Below, in pieces: positions 1-11,925 of a stretch of 64,000 nucleotides of DNA. This DNA comes from Quillaja saponaria (lineage: Eukaryota > Streptophyta > Magnoliopsida > Fabales > Quillajaceae). The notes under the pieces are model-generated. The model searched no databases. It worked only from the letters and a program-made list of their open reading frames with translations, and was not told the DNA's origin. The number at the start of each line of letters is the position of its first letter. Position 1 is the stretch's first letter. The DNA lies in the NCBI GenBank assembly GCA_029379385.1, contig CM055618.1, positions 13,278,134 to 13,342,133 of the forward strand, read 5' to 3'. The position numbers and the translations under genes were made by a program.

Positions 1-822
1 ATGAACAACCATGGGAGAAAGCCCGCTCTATGTAAACTTTAAGTAACATATTTTGATCTACATGTTTTTCTCTTTTCCTTCTGTCACTAGTTAGCTCTTT
101 GACAGGTTTTTGTTAAATGCCATCCTTTTCATTTCTTCAAGTAATGTTAGTTGAGAAGTAGAATATCTACTTTATGACTTTGACTTTAGTTTAGACGTGA
201 TATTGTTAATTTGCACAGACACACACCCCTTTTTTGCTATGTTTGCATCTAATACTGCTTTATGCACTAGCTAAGAAAATCTACCTATGGTTATTAGTGA
301 TGATGATTTTTTCTTGCACCTCCTTCCCTTAAACTATTAAACTGTTCTACTGGGTTTATGTTGTAAATGAACTGGCGTGGAGATAAGGAACCGAGTTTTT
401 ATTCTAAATCATATAATTATGTAGCCAATTTATTTTATGCCTCTACACCAGTTGTATGGGATTCTCAAGCAATCAAACCTGCCCAGCTAAAGGCGTTCGG
501 TGTGAAAGGATAATGATTTTTCCATATAAAATGTCAAGTATATTTCTGTGCTTCGTATTATCCATCATGTCAAAGCCCTCACAGAAGGAGACTGATCTAA
601 AGTTTTTTTTTTTTTTTGGCTTCTATTTTTTCAGCACATGCAACTGTGTTATTGGCTGTTGTCTTTTTATCTGCTTTATCTTGTTATGTCAAGGTGCAAT
701 TGTGTTATTATCTTGTACAATTAATTAGATGATTTGACGTGTTCTGTATTTTGCTTGTCTATGCCACATGACAATTCTTTAATATTGCAGAATGGTATAT
801 GATACAGTTCCCTTTTCCACAG
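1..822 (+). other. Upstream/intronic sequence of the CCHC gene
   Basis: No exon could be assigned. The stretch is T-rich with polypyrimidine runs and looks intronic. Possible acceptors at 790, 806 and 822 precede the first exon I could read. Short open frames here have no recognisable protein. Confidence 0.4.
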
Positions 823-2699
823 TTCTCCTCTCAAATTGAAGGAAGACGATGAGGTTGACAATTTAGACATAAAGCTGGATGTGAAGAAAAAATCAAAACG
901 CATATACCGATCACCCTCTCCTGAAGTTGGATTAAAGATCAGTCGTTCATTAAAAGTTAGTTGGCTTCTTAACCTTACCTTATTTGTGCATGAACATATG
1001 ATATGCATATGGTTTGTAGTGGACTAAACTGCTTACTAACATTTACAAGGACATTAGCATTAATCAAACTTTGAGGTTATGAAACATTGAGTTTCTCTGT
1101 TTCCTCTAAGGATGCTCCGCACAAAGTATCTGTTGACTATATATATGAGTGATAATCCAAAGACTAGCTCACTGGATTTGTGTAGTGTTGCTTAATTTTG
1201 TGCATTACTTTTGATTTGCTTCTGTTCCTCATTATGTTTATCTAGTAAACTGGCAAGGCCATTTATACATGTTGCTTGGATCATAATTTTTTTATTTAGC
1301 TGGACTGTTACAGAGTCTCAATGCCAAAACTGGTCTATTTAGTAAGAGGATGAAGATTATCCATCAGGATCCAGCACTTCATGCACAAAGAGTGGCTGCA
1401 ATTAAGGTGCGGAATGTTAAAATTTGCAATTTATTGGAATTTTGGTTGTTTCAAGCATGTTATTTGTCTCCTCATATAGAATATGAATTTTCTCATATAA
1501 AGGACTACGGCTTTTGCATGTGTTTTTGCTGGATTAGGTTCCCAAGTGATATATATACAATGCTTTCATCCTAAAGATTTTATTGACTTGATCTATCATA
1601 AAAATACACAAATGAAATAGATGTCTCCAATAAAACTCTCTCATCTTAAATTTTGTGACTAGTAATCACTAATCAGTAAGATAGATACAAAAAGATGAAG
1701 TCTCAGCTACAAACTAAGTATAATAAAATGAAGAAACATCAATAAAGATACAGATTTGATTTCAAGCCAAATTATGCATGGTGCAGTGTCAGATATTGAA
1801 GACTTTGTAATGTAGATATTGATAATCTCCAAAATCATCATGTAACTGAGTTGGAATTTTTAACATAACTGTAGATCATCAAAATGCATTTTGAATGCCA
1901 ACTTCATTGAGCTAGGTAACAAATGCATTTTGTAGTATAGTCGGATTAGATACTAGTATAGTACAGTTATAAGTGTCTACGAGAGTGCATATAAATTTAT
2001 GCAATGCTTCGTATTTCTGTTCACCCTTCCATTAACTAGGAAAGAAATATGTTGAAGCTTTAGACTTGGACAGAGTTGAAAATAGAGTTCTGTGTAATGT
2101 ATTATGTGTTATTACTTGCATTGCAGAAAGCCAAGGGAACTGCTGCAGCAAGAAAGCGTACTTCTGAAGCTTTAAAAGCATTCTTTAGTGACCCAGAAAA
2201 CCGTCAGAAGAGAAGCATTGCCATGAAGGGTCTTCATTTAAATCCATTGCAACTTTATAGCTGACTGTCTTTACTCAGCTGGTTGACATTGATCGGTTTG
2301 TTCTTTTTCATGCAGGAGCAAAATTCTACTGCAGAAACTGTGGCCGTGAAGGGCATAGGAAACACTACTGCCCAGAGCTTAAGGATAGTTTGAAAGGTAG
2401 ACAGTTCAAATGTAGGGTATGTGGAGAAAGGGGCCATAACAGAAGAACCTGTAAAAAATCAAGGTTAAGCAATCACAATGGCGTAATTACAAGGCATCAC
2501 CGTTGCAGAATATGTCGTCAATATGGCCATAATCGCAGGACATGCCCTCAAGTGATTAGTACCAGTACAAAAAACAACTCTGTGACTTCTAGAAGCAGTA
2601 ACATACACCTGTAGATTGTGCCACAAGAAAGGGCACAATATTAGGACATGTTCTTGTAGAGTTGTACTTCCCTCAGGCTTGAAAAAAGAAAACCGATGA
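823..2699 (+). CDS. CCHC zinc-knuckle protein with NUMOD3-like segment, 3' part
   Basis: Likely nucleic-acid-binding protein; its target is unknown. Exons read from splice sites are about 823-955, 1347-1406, 2127-2229 and 2316 to the end. The third exon encodes a basic segment (KRTSEALKAFF, then NRQKRS) like the NUMOD3 helix-turn-helix found in some plant zinc-knuckle proteins. The last exon holds three CX2CX4HX4C knuckles in one frame: CRNCGREGHRKHYC, CRVCGERGHNRRTC and CRICRQYGHNRRTC. A TAG at 2612-2614 then stops that frame. A fourth knuckle, CRLCHKKGHNIRTC, follows at once in the +1 frame and runs to a TGA at 2697-2699. The family normally has such knuckles in tandem, so I take 2699 as the true end and infer one extra base between about 2565 and 2604. 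The 5' exons lie upstream or in unresolved sequence at 1-822. Confidence 0.72.
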
Positions 2700-3086
2700 G
2701 CATTTCCTGTGAATCAATGCAACTTCAATAAAATGTCATTGAAAATCTTTGGCCAATTTTTTTTTTTTGTTGAAATCCATTTTCCATATGGGAATGCTAA
2801 TCTTTCAAACTAGATTACAGCCTGTGCAGGCCAATTTTGCAGTTTATTTTTTATAAGAAACTATGTAAATTTATTAATTAATTAATATTATAACTATATG
2901 GATGGCATTCAGAAAAAATGACAGAAGCTATTAAGGAGGCAAATAATTCACAAGATAATATTTAACTATAATGGAACTTGAACTTGGGATATCACCTGTC
3001 TTGCCCAATGGAATTAAAAACTCATTGGCACTGACTAATTAATTATTAATTTGTTAGTACTTAACCATTTTAGGGGTTGGTCTGGG

Positions 3087-3378
3087 TAGATTCTTTTAGA
3101 ATTTCGTAAAAAAATTTTAGTCTTAATCACGCAGATAATTTTTCAAAATCTCAACCGTCAAAATAATTTAATTTTAAATTTTTATTATTTTATTTATTTA
3201 ATAAATCAAATAAAATATACCCCATTCTTATTTTTAATCCTAACTTTAACCCTAGTTCTAACCATAACCCTAACTTTAATTATGATTCTAACTCTAATCC
3301 TAATCCTATATCTTATTAAAATTTGTAAAAAAAATACTGTGGTTAAGAAAAATTAACTTAAGAATTCTAGAGAATCTA
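3087..3378. mobile_element. MITE-like element with imperfect terminal inverted repeats
   Basis: The two ends are inverted copies of each other. The left end reads TAGATTCTTTTAGAATT, and the right end reads TAGATTCTCTAGAATTC on the opposite strand. The similarity continues inward, imperfectly, for about 45 bases. The 292-bp body has no coding capacity and is AT-rich, with a telomere-like minisatellite in the middle. No clean target-site duplication is visible, so the superfamily is undetermined. Confidence 0.55.
3237..3309. repeat. Degenerate telomere-like (CCCTAA) minisatellite
   Basis: About ten units related to CTAACC or CTAATC follow one another, including AACCCTAGTTCTAACC and ATAACCCTAAC. 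They resemble the plant telomere repeat CCCTAAA but are irregular. The array lies wholly inside the MITE-like element. Confidence 0.6.
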
Positions 3379-4148
3379 AATTTGTTAATCTAATAGTAAA
3401 AAATATGTACTCTTTTAATTATCTTTCTGGATTCACATATATTGGGAGGCTTTGCAGGATAATTTTTATAAATTTTATAATCCCAGTGTAAATGATATGT
3501 ATTTACACGAACTAACTCAAATAGGCTTAACCGTAAATCAAATAACATTACTAGTTAATTACAAATCTTTCTAAACCAATATAGTCATGATTTCAATAAG
3601 TTACGAATATGGAAGAATAATCATGTTTAATTCTAATTTTATGGCTACGTAAAACAATTAAGGGGTTCTCATAAAATTATTATTAATTTGATAAAAATAT
3701 AATTTGTAATTAAAACAAATTCTTAAAAGTTAGATAAATTTATATTTTTTGTTATTAAGAATTTTCTTTTCCTTCTAATATGTTATTTTCTCATACTCTT
3801 CGTAAAGACATGCCAGCCGATTGTCTTGTGATTTATTTCATTTTAACGGACATGACTTGATTAAAGAACATTAAAAAAAAAATTGAATATTAGAGAACCT
3901 ATATGAAAAAATTAAATGTTGAAAGATCTGATGATAAATATATATATATATGTGTGTGTGGGGATGAAATTGGAAATTTGTGTAAATGTTGGAATTTCCT
4001 TTTTTGTGGCTATTGAAATGATGCGTTGGAATGAGGCGGTTATCCCAAGAACTGTCGACGTGTTCAGCTCAGGCTCGTAGGAGTCATCACCTACCAGAGC
4101 TTGCAAATCAAGTCTCTGAAAACCCAGCGTCGCTCCTCCGCCCTCTCC

Positions 4149-4151
<3 letters not shown>

Positions 4152-4202
<51 letters not shown>
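4152..4202. repeat. (CT)n microsatellite in the DUF1664 5' leader
   Basis: About 25 uninterrupted CT units end 35 bases before the start codon at 4237. CT-rich tracts are common in plant 5' leaders and core promoters. This one is long enough to be length-polymorphic. Confidence 0.9.
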
Positions 4203-4204
<2 letters not shown>

Positions 4205-4236
4205 CATCTGGGTTTTGTGATTCACCAAATTCAGCC

Positions 4237-7200
4237 ATGGCTATGCAAACCGGAGTTGGGGTAACCAAGATCCTGTTATTAGCCGGAGCAGGTACTGCTA
4301 CTATTTTTCTCGTTACTTTTGTGGGAAAGCTATGTCGATCTTAATGGAAATTTTTCGTCAGGATACACTGGTACAATTGTACTTAAGAACAATAAGTTAT
4401 CAGACATACTGGGCGAGCTCCAGGTACTATTTCCCTCTGTTCCTTACTGTTGAAACTGAGTTAAGTTTGTGTAGTTAAAGGATTGTTTTGGGGATGTGGG
4501 TGTTATAAAAGATAATTTTTTTTTACGTAAATTCTCATGTTTGGCTTTCTAGAAAAGTTTTAAGTAGTGGGTTCCCGGAAAATTGGGTGATTTGCATCGA
4601 ATCAGCTAGATATATCAGTAGTATAACTTCTGTTTTCTCCAGTTTTTATAAATTTCATGTATGCTCCCTCCTGTATTTTCTGATCATCCCAGAACAGAGA
4701 CAATTCCCAAGATGGATTAACCCAATATAGGTCAGCAGAATTGTTTCTGCTTCACTTATTTATTAATTCATTCCTGTTGGCAGTCATTGGTGAAGGGATA
4801 CGAAAAATCTGGGGATCCATCTGATGGTGACAACGAATATGCTGATGCCATTACTGCTCAGGTAGAAAAACTTAATCAATCAACTGGTCATTTTTTATTG
4901 GTTTTTTATATCAAAACATATGGAGAACCAATATGTGGGCTTCCTTTTATGGAGTTATTCTTTTGACTATGCTGTAGGTGCGACGTTTGGCAAATGAGGT
5001 TCGACAACTAACTAGTTCATCAAGGCAGATTACTGTGCTGAATGGGGGTTCCGGACAAGCTGGTATGACTTACTGTAAATGTTGGCCATTACTTAGTCTT
5101 ACAATACTTTTTCTGGCCCATTCTTTGTTTCTTTCATTTCTTTTTGCATGTCTTTGATGCATCCTAACTTGTCCAGTTGCTATCCTAGAAGTTACTATTG
5201 ACATCAACTGTAGACAAACTTTCAAACTTTCTGGTCCATTTTTTGTTTCTGACGAGTCTCACTGTCTTTTTTCTTCGACTGCCAGGTAACTTAACATCTC
5301 TTCTGGTTCCAGCTGCTACCTTGGGGGCATTGGGTTATGGTTACATGTGGTGGAAGGTATCAGATACCTTAATGAGTTTCTTCATTTAATTTCTTTGACA
5401 TCAAAATTATTTAGGTGTAATATTTTTGTCCTCATTTGTTATTTGACCTAAAATTCCAAAATTCTTTCAGAGGATGCTGACCATTTATTGTTATTTCTTA
5501 ACTCAAATAATGTTCTTTGATGAGTTGTGTCTCTTTCTCTCAATATTAGGGTTTTTCATTCTCGGATCTAATGTATGTGACAAAACGTAATATGGCAAAT
5601 GCTGTTTCAAACTTGACAAAACATCTGGAGAATGTCTCTGAGGCCCTAGCTGTAAGTGTTCATTTCACTTCTTTAAAATATGTATTTGTGGAGACCCACA
5701 TGCTTTATATTGGTTAAGCATACACTGACCTATGTAACCAGTGAACTTTTAACATATGATCCCACTTAGACATTTGTGAGGAATATGCCATAAGACAGAA
5801 TCATTCTTTTTTTTGTGACATTGGAGTGTAGAGTTCTGCTAGAAAGATTGTCAAAGCAACATTTTTCTCTAATATACGTTATTTGGAAAATATCATGTTG
5901 TTCTTTTGCCACGTTGCAGTCACTGGTGTGATACTCATAATTTTTAATGGAATTTAGCGTGCTACATGGTCTGCAATACTCATATGTTTACATTCTTTTG
6001 TTGGCCAGAATGCCAAGAAGCATTTGACGCAGAGGATTCAGAATTTGGATGATAAAATGCTCAAGCAGAATGAGATGTCACGGTTAATTAAGGATGATGT
6101 ATGTTATTTGGCGGTTTATTTATCTATTTTACCATTATGATTTATAGAAAGAGGATTTCTTGTGCATTTTTAATCTTTGTTTCATTTAAATAGTGTAACA
6201 AATGTATAACCTAAAACTGTTCTGTTTAATATTTCAAAGCAACAATATCTAAGACCTCAGTTGCTCAATGATAATTTTTAATTTACTCAATCTTAAGCAT
6301 GTATAATGAAGTCTTAACATAAGCCCAAATGTAAAAAAGGTCCTAAATCCTAACTTAAAACATCTAAAGTGATGCTGCTCCTAACTTTTTCCTGCATAAC
6401 AATAAATTGTTTATATTTTCATGGTTATTGGTTAACTTTGTTGAACAGGTTGCCGAAGTTCAAAAATCTCTTACTGATATTGATTATGACTTGGGTGCAT
6501 TGCAAAGAATGATGCAGGGTTTGGTGAGTTTTATTTCATGGTATTTGTGCTAATTCTTTTTAATCGTAATAGTGGTATTTGTTCTTGGAGAATTTAGAAC
6601 TGGATATCTTAACTACTTTGCTGTTATGTTTTGGTCTTCTGTCTGCTGAAGGCATCTGAAAAAGAGGGTTTTTTTATTTTTTATTTATTTAATATGATTT
6701 TGTATTTGTATGTGCGTGGAATTAGTTACTTAGTGATAGTGAGTGTATTTTCCTTGTTGATTCATTATATAGCTTCTTTATTCCGGGGTGTTTCAATTTT
6801 GGATATGCAACATGATTGGCAAGTCCTTTTGTTTTAAATTTGCCTTTGCTTATTTATTTATATTCTGTATATTAGGACTCCTCGTACTTCTCTTCTTCCT
6901 TAATGGAATTTCTTTTTCTATTAAAAAGAAGAAGAAAACATTATGTAGTTTCCATTCATTATGTTATATTTACTTGGCCATTTTTATCTAAGTGCTATAA
7001 ATGGTCAAAAAGATACTACTATACCAATAACCATTACAGTGAAGAAATTGAGAGGTTATGACATTTGTCTAGATTTTTGAGCTTTCTTATTTAGTTTTCC
7101 AGTAGTATATAGATGCAAGCTGCCTTTTCTTTTCTGATTTATTATAACTTGGTTTGATTTCATCGTTTCAGGATGGGAAGATATGTTCATTGGAAGATAA

Positions 7201-9094
7201 GCAGGTGAGAATTTCATGTTAATCTAATTAAATATAAGAACCACTTTTTTGTTTGCATCACTTAAATTTAAAAGGTTGTTGTAGTTTCTTATAATTTAGT
7301 TTTTGTTTGAAACATGCATATTTATTTTTGTTCCTTCACCTTACTATGAATTGTGCATTAATGAGTAGATTCTGTGTGTAAATTTCATGTTGTCTGCTTT
7401 TTGGCAGTTCTTATATCTGCTTGAGGAAATACTAATACAGTTGTTTGGTCACAGGATCTTGCAAATCTAGGTGTGCTTTACCTGTGCAACTTTGTTGATG
7501 GAAGGAAAGGGAAAATGCCTGAAGTTTTGCAGGTTGGGACCAGTATTTTGTTAACGAATATTAAACAATTTTTTTTTCTGTTCCTCTCTAACTGTAAATC
7601 ATACCGATCGGAGACTATGTCCTCCTGCCAGCATCCATTCAATGTTAAGCACCTTCTTATGTGGGCCTTAAAGTTGCAATGGAACAAAACATATTCTTTC
7701 CCCTTAACCATATGTTTAATTTTTCCATTCATATTTTATTTTTAAAGAAGTTGCCTAATGTCGTGTCTCAGACTCTCATGTAAAAAAGGACTCCTTCTCT
7801 CCCATCCCAAAAAGGATGTCCGTCTTCTATTTTGGTCTGGCCCAAATACATATCCACTCAAAGCATTGATTGTTGTTTTTCCAATAATGCCCCTCAAAGG
7901 AAACTGTCACTAAAATCTATTTCATCAAAGTAACTCTTCTATTATCCCAATTAAGGGTGTTTTTGAAAGAAAACACAAAATATATGAGTTGGCCCTTTAT
8001 TTATTGAGCTTCCCTAATCTACTAGCTCAGTCAAACAGGGCATTTTTTTTGGGAATGATGGAGTATACCAAAACTTATCATTGGTGACAACTGACAAGTT
8101 TAATACCGCCTGCCTTCCTACTTAGATGATAGCTAATGTAATTTTTTATTTTTTTTAAATGATGTGCAGGAGCAACTCAAAATTTCTGGAAAGTCTCGTA
8201 GTTTGCTCTCATATGCAGAGACTCCAAGTCTTATGGTTTGTTTCTAGTTTGTATTTCCTCATTGTTTTCCTGGTTGGCAAAATGATTCACTATCTTACAT
8301 AAAAAGAATACTTGAATGCTATATTCCCATTAGTTATGGTTGACACCTTTAAGTGTAGAATTAGATTGTCTTTCCAGAAAAGTCCTATAATGTGAGGTGG
8401 ACACCCTAAGAACCATTGTTGTGAAAAGCGTGCCTTAGGCGTGCCAAGGAGCTAGGCGCAGGCGAGGAGCATCTAAAGTGCCTAGCTTGGTCTAGGCGAG
8501 GTACTGATAGGTGAGGTGCACACCTGGCTTGCCTAGGCGCTCACTTCAGGTGAGGCGCTAGGCGGCTTAGGCACTGCCTAGGCAGTTCCAACTCTTTTTT
8601 TTACTTTTTTTTTTTTTAGGGCCTTGTTTGTTTGGATCATAATAATATATATAGTAAATACATAACTAGTGTACAATTTACAAAAGCCATACAAACAATA
8701 AGTCCTACTTTTAAAAACCATAAGACCTTATTCTTTCCAAAAAAAAAAATTATATATATATATCTAGGGTTTAAAAAGATCTAACACAAAAGTTATGTCA
8801 AGAACATTTATGGGTTCAAGTTGTACTACCAAAAACTATGCACATAAGCATGAGGAGTTATTAAAAGAAGATGATGAAGGTTACAATTCTAATGATAGTG
8901 ATTGAGGTGATGTTGGTTTTACAAGTATTGATGAGAATGAGGCAATGAGCAATTCATGAGTAGGAGGAAAAACTATTTTTTGAAAGATGCTTGCATCTGA
9001 ATTTTATGTTTATTTTCTTTGTTGAACTTGCCTTGGAGTTTGAAATGGCTCATATGATTTCCATAAGCTTTAAATCTTTAATACAATGTTTTTT

Positions 9095-9129
<35 letters not shown>

Positions 9130-9682
9130 TTAAATCCCACATTCCCACTATCATTATAAATATCTTCTCGTAAGAATATTTTAATATTTTTTTTGCTTAA
9201 GTGAGCCTAGGAGTGTGCCTGCGCCGTGCACTTAGGCAAGAGAAGCCCTTATCGCTTAAATACACCTATCGCTTTTTAAAACATTGCAGAGAACTTAATG
9301 GTTCAATGTTCCTACCTCAAGATTGAGTTGGTTTCTTGTTTTTCATATCACTTGATTAACCTGCTATGTGTTTTTAGCTTCTCTTGTATTATTATTTTTT
9401 AATGATTAAACATACTCCTTATCATCCTCAGCTATGTAAATCTTGATGCTTAAATAGTTGATATGTGCAGGATATCCTAATTCCTACATGATCTCCTTTT
9501 TTGTCATGCAGGGTCTTAAAGAGATTGCAGACTCTTTGTCGGGTGGTATGCAAAGTTCAGCTTCAGATATTATTGTGCCAGATGGCATGGATAAGCTGGA
9601 GGACAAGCCGAGAATACTGAGGTATGAATCAACTGCATATCGAAGCACAAAAACGTCGCAAGATGATTATGCCCAAGTCTAG
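4237..9682 (+). CDS. DUF1664 family protein (membrane-anchored coiled coil)
   Basis: Plant protein of unknown biochemical role. Twelve exons: 4237-4291, 4362-4423, 4784-4861, 4978-5062, 5286-5356, 5550-5651, 6009-6098, 6449-6523, 7172-7204, 7455-7532, 8170-8235, 9512-9682. They total 966 bases (321 residues), exactly in frame. The N-terminus has a hydrophobic stretch (ILLLAGAGYTGTIVL). A second hydrophobic segment (LLVPAATLGALGYGYMWWK) near residues 105-120 looks like a membrane anchor. The next 110 or so residues are heptad-rich and include MANAVSNLTKHLENVSEAL, the DUF1664 core. The start codon follows a CT-repeat leader. Introns 10 and 11 carry transposon remnants. The 3' end can also be spliced at 9621 to another terminal exon (see 10103). 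Confidence 0.85.
7791..8063. mobile_element. Stowaway-like MITE in DUF1664 intron 10
   Basis: The left end reads CTCCTTCTCTCCCATCCCAA. The right end, on the opposite strand, reads CTCCATCATTCCCAAAAAA. Both are close to the Stowaway (Tc1/mariner) terminal motif CTCCCTCYGTCCCA. The 273-bp length is usual for these elements and there is no coding capacity. A TA dinucleotide flanks the right end, but the left flank is GA, so one target-site copy has mutated. Confidence 0.6.
8414..9286. mobile_element. hAT-like non-autonomous element in DUF1664 intron 11
   Basis: The ends are inverted repeats matching at 14 of 17 bases: CATTGTTGTGAAAAGCG at the left and CAATGTTTTAAAAAGCG on the opposite strand at the right. 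Both start with CA, as hAT ends do. The flanks give an 8-base target duplication matching at 6 of 8 (CTAAGAAC at 8406-8413 and CAGAGAAC at 9287-9294). Both subterminal regions are dense in GGCG/AGGCG motifs (8426-8590 and 9205-9255), like hAT transposase-binding repeats. The middle is AT-rich, with a TA microsatellite at about 9100-9125 and a short acidic broken reading frame near 8860-8960 that may be a transposase remnant. Confidence 0.65.
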
Positions 9683-9952
9683 ATGTTTTATTGCCTTATA
9701 TTATGGTTTATAGGAAAATCGTAGCATTATCTGCCCTTACTCTTATGAAGTCCTCTTCAGGACATACGTATTATAGAAACCAACTTTCCACTGTCTGTGT
9801 TCATGAACTATAGTCTCTTTTTTTCCTGTTCTTGAGAGAAATAGATACCAATTATCCATCTTGTTTGTTTCCAACCTTAATAGTATTGGTTGACGAGTTT
9901 TGAGGCCTCACTCACAAATCTGTTAATGCATAGATTGCAGAGAGCCTTGATA

Positions 9953-9985
9953 CCCCCCACCCCCCCCCCCCCCCCCCCCCTCCCC
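9953..9985. repeat. Poly-C tract
   Basis: Six Cs, an A, about twenty Cs, a T and four Cs. It lies in the 3' UTR or last intron of the DUF1664 gene. Such runs are hard to sequence, so the length here is unreliable. Confidence 0.85.
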
Positions 9986-10102
9986 TTTTTATAAAAAGAA
10001 ATGAACATTGTTTATCCTTTTGTCATTTTTTACTTGTTAGTGGATGTTTGACTCTGCTCTCCATTGTTTCCTGTTGTGCTCATCTCTCTCTGGTGTTTGC
10101 AG

Positions 10103-10124
10103 GACTATTTCAACCAGGACATGA
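10103..10124 (+). CDS. Alternative last coding exon of the DUF1664 gene
   Basis: Exon 12 contains a good donor after ATACTGAG (9614-9621, followed by GTATGA). Joined to the acceptor TTTGCAG ending at 10102, it gives a short tail RTISTRT and a TGA at 10122-10124. That makes a 308-residue protein instead of 321. Both forms are in frame, and the sequence alone does not say which is used. The 481-base intron would carry the poly-C tract. Confidence 0.5.
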
Positions 10125-11925
10125 GTATAAGGTTTTCAACAAGATGTAACCTGGCTTGGTTATGGTTCTCTCTCTTCTTCCTGGTACTTTCTTGATTCTT
10201 TGTCAGTCAGCTTCTTCAGGCATGATGTCCCACATCAGTCATGACTCATGATATCTATAGGTTATTTTTAACTTTTGAAATATGGAGAATATAACGTAAA
10301 ATATTAAAGCCAGTGATACTGAGAATGTGATACTGTATGTCCGGACAGTGTAAAAAATAGCTCTTTTGTTATCATGGAGATTGATGAGGCTGTTATGGGA
10401 GGTTGTTTTGGCATGTAGGATCATTTGCTCTCAATTACCGCGTCCATATTAAGATGCCGGAATTTCGGTGTAATATTGAAGAATATAAATAATGTTCACA
10501 ATTTCTTATACGGCATATTTTTATCATCCAAACCCGTTAATCATTTGTTGTCATTAATTATTGAGTAAAAAATTGAGAAATTTTTCTTCTCGCAATTTAA
10601 CTTTATTTAGCCTTTATCTTCTTGTTTTTAATGTTTTTGTCTTGTCACCATAATTGTTTCTCGTCATTTTCTTTTTTTACTTACATATTTTTAATGGCTT
10701 CCTGACCAAATAAATTTATTAAATCCAAAAAGATTAGACAAACAACAAAATTAAATTAATCTTTTGATGCAAACAAAAAGAATCTATAAATGTAATTAAC
10801 TTACTCTCTTTTTCTTTTTTCTTTTTTAATTAAAGAAATATATTAGAACGAAGGTCAAAAAAATCACAAGGGATAACATTTTATTTTTATTTTTTTTCAT
10901 TTCTTAAATTTACTCTTCAATCAAATAAACGGGGCAAAAGTTACCCAAAAAAAAAAAAGTATCAAAATTTAAATTTCTTTTGAAGTTTTCATTGATTTGG
11001 AAAAATTAAAGTGGAGAGAAATCATAGGAGATGTAAGTGAGAAGAGAAAAAATTGAAAAAAACTAGTAATAATAAATTTTCATGAGATGAGATGAGTTAG
11101 ATAACTAAAATGAGAGAAGGTGATTTAGAATGTTTGATTATAATGATAAAAAATTGATGACACTTATGTGATTAAATTGTGTGAGAAATGTGTGTGTGCA
11201 TGTAACATTACTCGAAAAATATATGACCCTAGATTTTTCGATTACTTACATTTTATTCTAATTTTCTCAATTCTTATTGAGAGTTTTACTCAATAGTAAG
11301 ATTTATAACATATTTCTACACATGCACAAATTTAATAAATTTTTTATGCCAATTGAACTTGCGCATGCAGAGTGTGAAAAATTAAAATTGAGGGACCTCA
11401 CCAAAATGAGTTTAAGCTTTTAGACATAAAAATGGTTTTTTGACAAATTCATTGTATAAACAAAGTCCTAAACTGAATCATATCATTTACCAATGTACAC
11501 AGGTCATGTTAATTATGTATTAAGTATTCCACATAAAACATCTTGAACACAACTTTCACATGCTGCTTTCTGGCATGTGATTGCTAAGATAGAAGAAAGT
11601 AGCAGAATTCAATGAAACTGAAAAACATAGACATCCTTCAATTGTAGAAAACATCTATTTAGGAGTTTCATATCATCCTTATGATGCTTTTATTATGAAT
11701 ATAGAATGTCCCTTTTACACATTTTCCCTCCCTATTCCCCCTTTCCAAAAAAGGCAAATGAAAAACTTTCCAAACAAGCCAAATGAAAAACAGAGAAACT
11801 GTCACAAAAACAACATTTGTCATCTCTCTCTTCCTCACTCTTAATTTCCTCCTCCTCCTTATAACCCCTTTCGCCTTATTTGCTAAAGTTAGTCTGTACT
11901 CTGTACCAACATAAAATAGGAATGA
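10125..11925. other. Intergenic region between DUF1664 and pectate lyase genes
   Basis: The converging 3' ends of two genes. The first 400 bases probably contain the DUF1664 3' UTR, and the last 200 or so the 3' UTR of the pectate lyase on the other strand. The middle is AT-rich with several poly-A/T runs. No gene or repeat of note was seen. Confidence 0.6.

Larger units (their letters stand above)
2700..4236 (+). other. Intergenic region, promoter and 5' leader of the DUF1664 gene
   Basis: No gene seen. It holds the 3' UTR of the CCHC gene, a MITE-like element (3087-3378), AT-rich spacer, a TA/TG microsatellite at about 3939-3960, and the leader of the next gene with a long CT repeat just before its start codon. 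Confidence 0.6.

Noticed and set aside
3912..4268. Arg-Glu repeat protein on the minus strand at the CT microsatellite
   Set aside because: The repeat is just the CT tract translated. The opposite strand carries the DUF1664 leader.
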